Shown here: piece by piece, positions 42,753 through 43,171 of the stretch
How positions within the stretch are numbered: position 1 is the stretch's first letter
Layout: each line of letters starts with the position of its first letter
Source of the DNA: Selenomonas sp. oral taxon 126
GTDB lineage: Bacteria > Bacillota > Negativicutes > Selenomonadales > Selenomonadaceae
DNA: 43,171 nt
Assembly (NCBI RefSeq): GCF_001683335.1
Contig: NZ_CP016201.1
Span: 2,036,821 to 2,079,991, forward strand
Direction: 5' to 3'
Program-made: the position numbers and the translations under genes
Notes under the pieces: model-generated
What the model was told of the DNA's origin: nothing
Database searches by the model: none
The model's input: the letters and a program-made list of their open reading frames with translations, nothing else

Positions 42753-43171
42753 ATGGGAATTATAAATCGTCTGCTGCTCCTGCCCTATGTACTCGTTACG
42801 ATGGCGCTGTCCGTTGCAGTTGTCGCAGTGGCACTGCGCATCGTGCCGGAGAGCGTATGGCTGAATGAACTGCGCTATGCGCTGTCCCGTCAGGAACTCT
42901 TGGCGGTATGCGGCGTCTTCTTCCTCGTCAGCCTCAAGCTGTTCTTTGCGGTCTTTTCGAGAACGTCGACCTCTGCACGGACGCACGGCGAATTCATGGT
43001 CGTGGATACGAAGGCAGGGGCAGTTCAGGTCGCTCTGTCTGCCGTACGCGGCATTGTGGAGCGCGTGGCGCTCTCCATGCAGGGCGTTCGGACGGCGACG
43101 GCTGTGATCTCTGTGCATGATGCACCGAAGGACGCTGTGGGGACGCCCATGCAGGTGGAGCTCAAGATCAC
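42753..43171 (+). CDS. amaP: Alkaline shock response membrane anchor protein AmaP (partial)
   Basis: The frame runs to the window edge with 139 residues visible. Two N-terminal membrane helices (about 8-28 and 48-66) are followed by a soluble part beginning VVDTKAGAVQVALSAVRGIVERVA, which resembles Gls24-like repeats. Position after the Gls24 gene and topology fit AmaP, the anchor for Asp23-type proteins. The end is outside the window. Confidence 0.8.
   Translation, partial: MGIINRLLLLPYVLVTMALSVAVVAVALRIVPESVWLNELRYALSRQELLAVCGVFFLVSLKLFFAVFSRTSTSARTHGEFMVVDTKAGAVQVALSAVRGIVERVALSMQGVRTATAVISVHDAPKDAVGTPMQVELKI

Noticed and set aside
41670-43118. 482-codon minus-strand frame opposite efp, Gls24 and amaP
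   Set aside because: It crosses three recognised genes and their intergenic gaps and has antisense-type composition.

Overview
The window looks like a chromosomal segment of a diderm Firmicute of the class Negativicutes, probably Selenomonas or a close relative. The reasons are a mix of Firmicutes core genes (IreB-type protein, DUF1292, Gls24/AmaP, bifunctional Rel) with genes that require an outer membrane (a TonB-dependent receptor) and a complete MinCDE system. The DNA is GC-rich with strong third-position bias, which creates many long antisense shadow frames. No rRNA, tRNA or CRISPR array was seen. All calls come from reading the sequence by eye; no database was searched.

Layout. 1-3090: end of a PBP2-type gene, then minC-minD-minE-rodA (cell shape and division-site placement). 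3091-3415: a terminator and a large foldback palindrome. 3416-6043: a fused radical SAM/DUF2344 protein. 6122-8577: an accessory patch with an IS30-family element inserted at the edge of a small MITE-like repeat, and AT-rich remnants resembling orphan immunity genes, one frameshifted in an A8 tract. 8578-10253 (minus): a monofunctional glycosyltransferase and a DUF4931/GalT-like protein. 10396-13561: trmD, pncB, aroE. 13604-16196: two nitrogenase component-1-like proteins without a NifH partner. 16259-22057: an iron/molybdate-type (FecCD/MolA-like) ABC importer, a DUF364 protein and a TonB-dependent receptor. 22389-25751: a molybdate-type ABC importer (ModABC-like) followed by a second DUF364 protein, behind a structured leader. 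25836-25999: second copy of the MITE-like repeat. 26071-34574: tgt-yajC-FTHF cyclo-ligase-secD-secF, then recJ and rel. 34691-36437: an Rpn/PD-(D/E)XK protein and a HAD phosphatase. 36466-38633: ireB-like, ruvX, DUF1292, mltG. 38647-41689: U32 peptidase, acylphosphatase, aroQ, Xaa-Pro peptidase. 41739-43171: efp, Gls24, and the start of amaP.

The most interesting part is 13.6-25.8 kb. It holds a nitrogenase-like heterodimer, two separate metal or oxyanion importers, two different DUF364 proteins (a family proposed to chelate heavy metals) and an outer-membrane receptor. The receptor and the second importer each sit behind a long 5' leader ending in an intrinsic terminator just before the ribosome binding site. 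Together they suggest a metal or metal-cofactor acquisition and processing system under RNA-level control. That link is inferred from gene neighbourhood, and the metal is not determined by the sequence.
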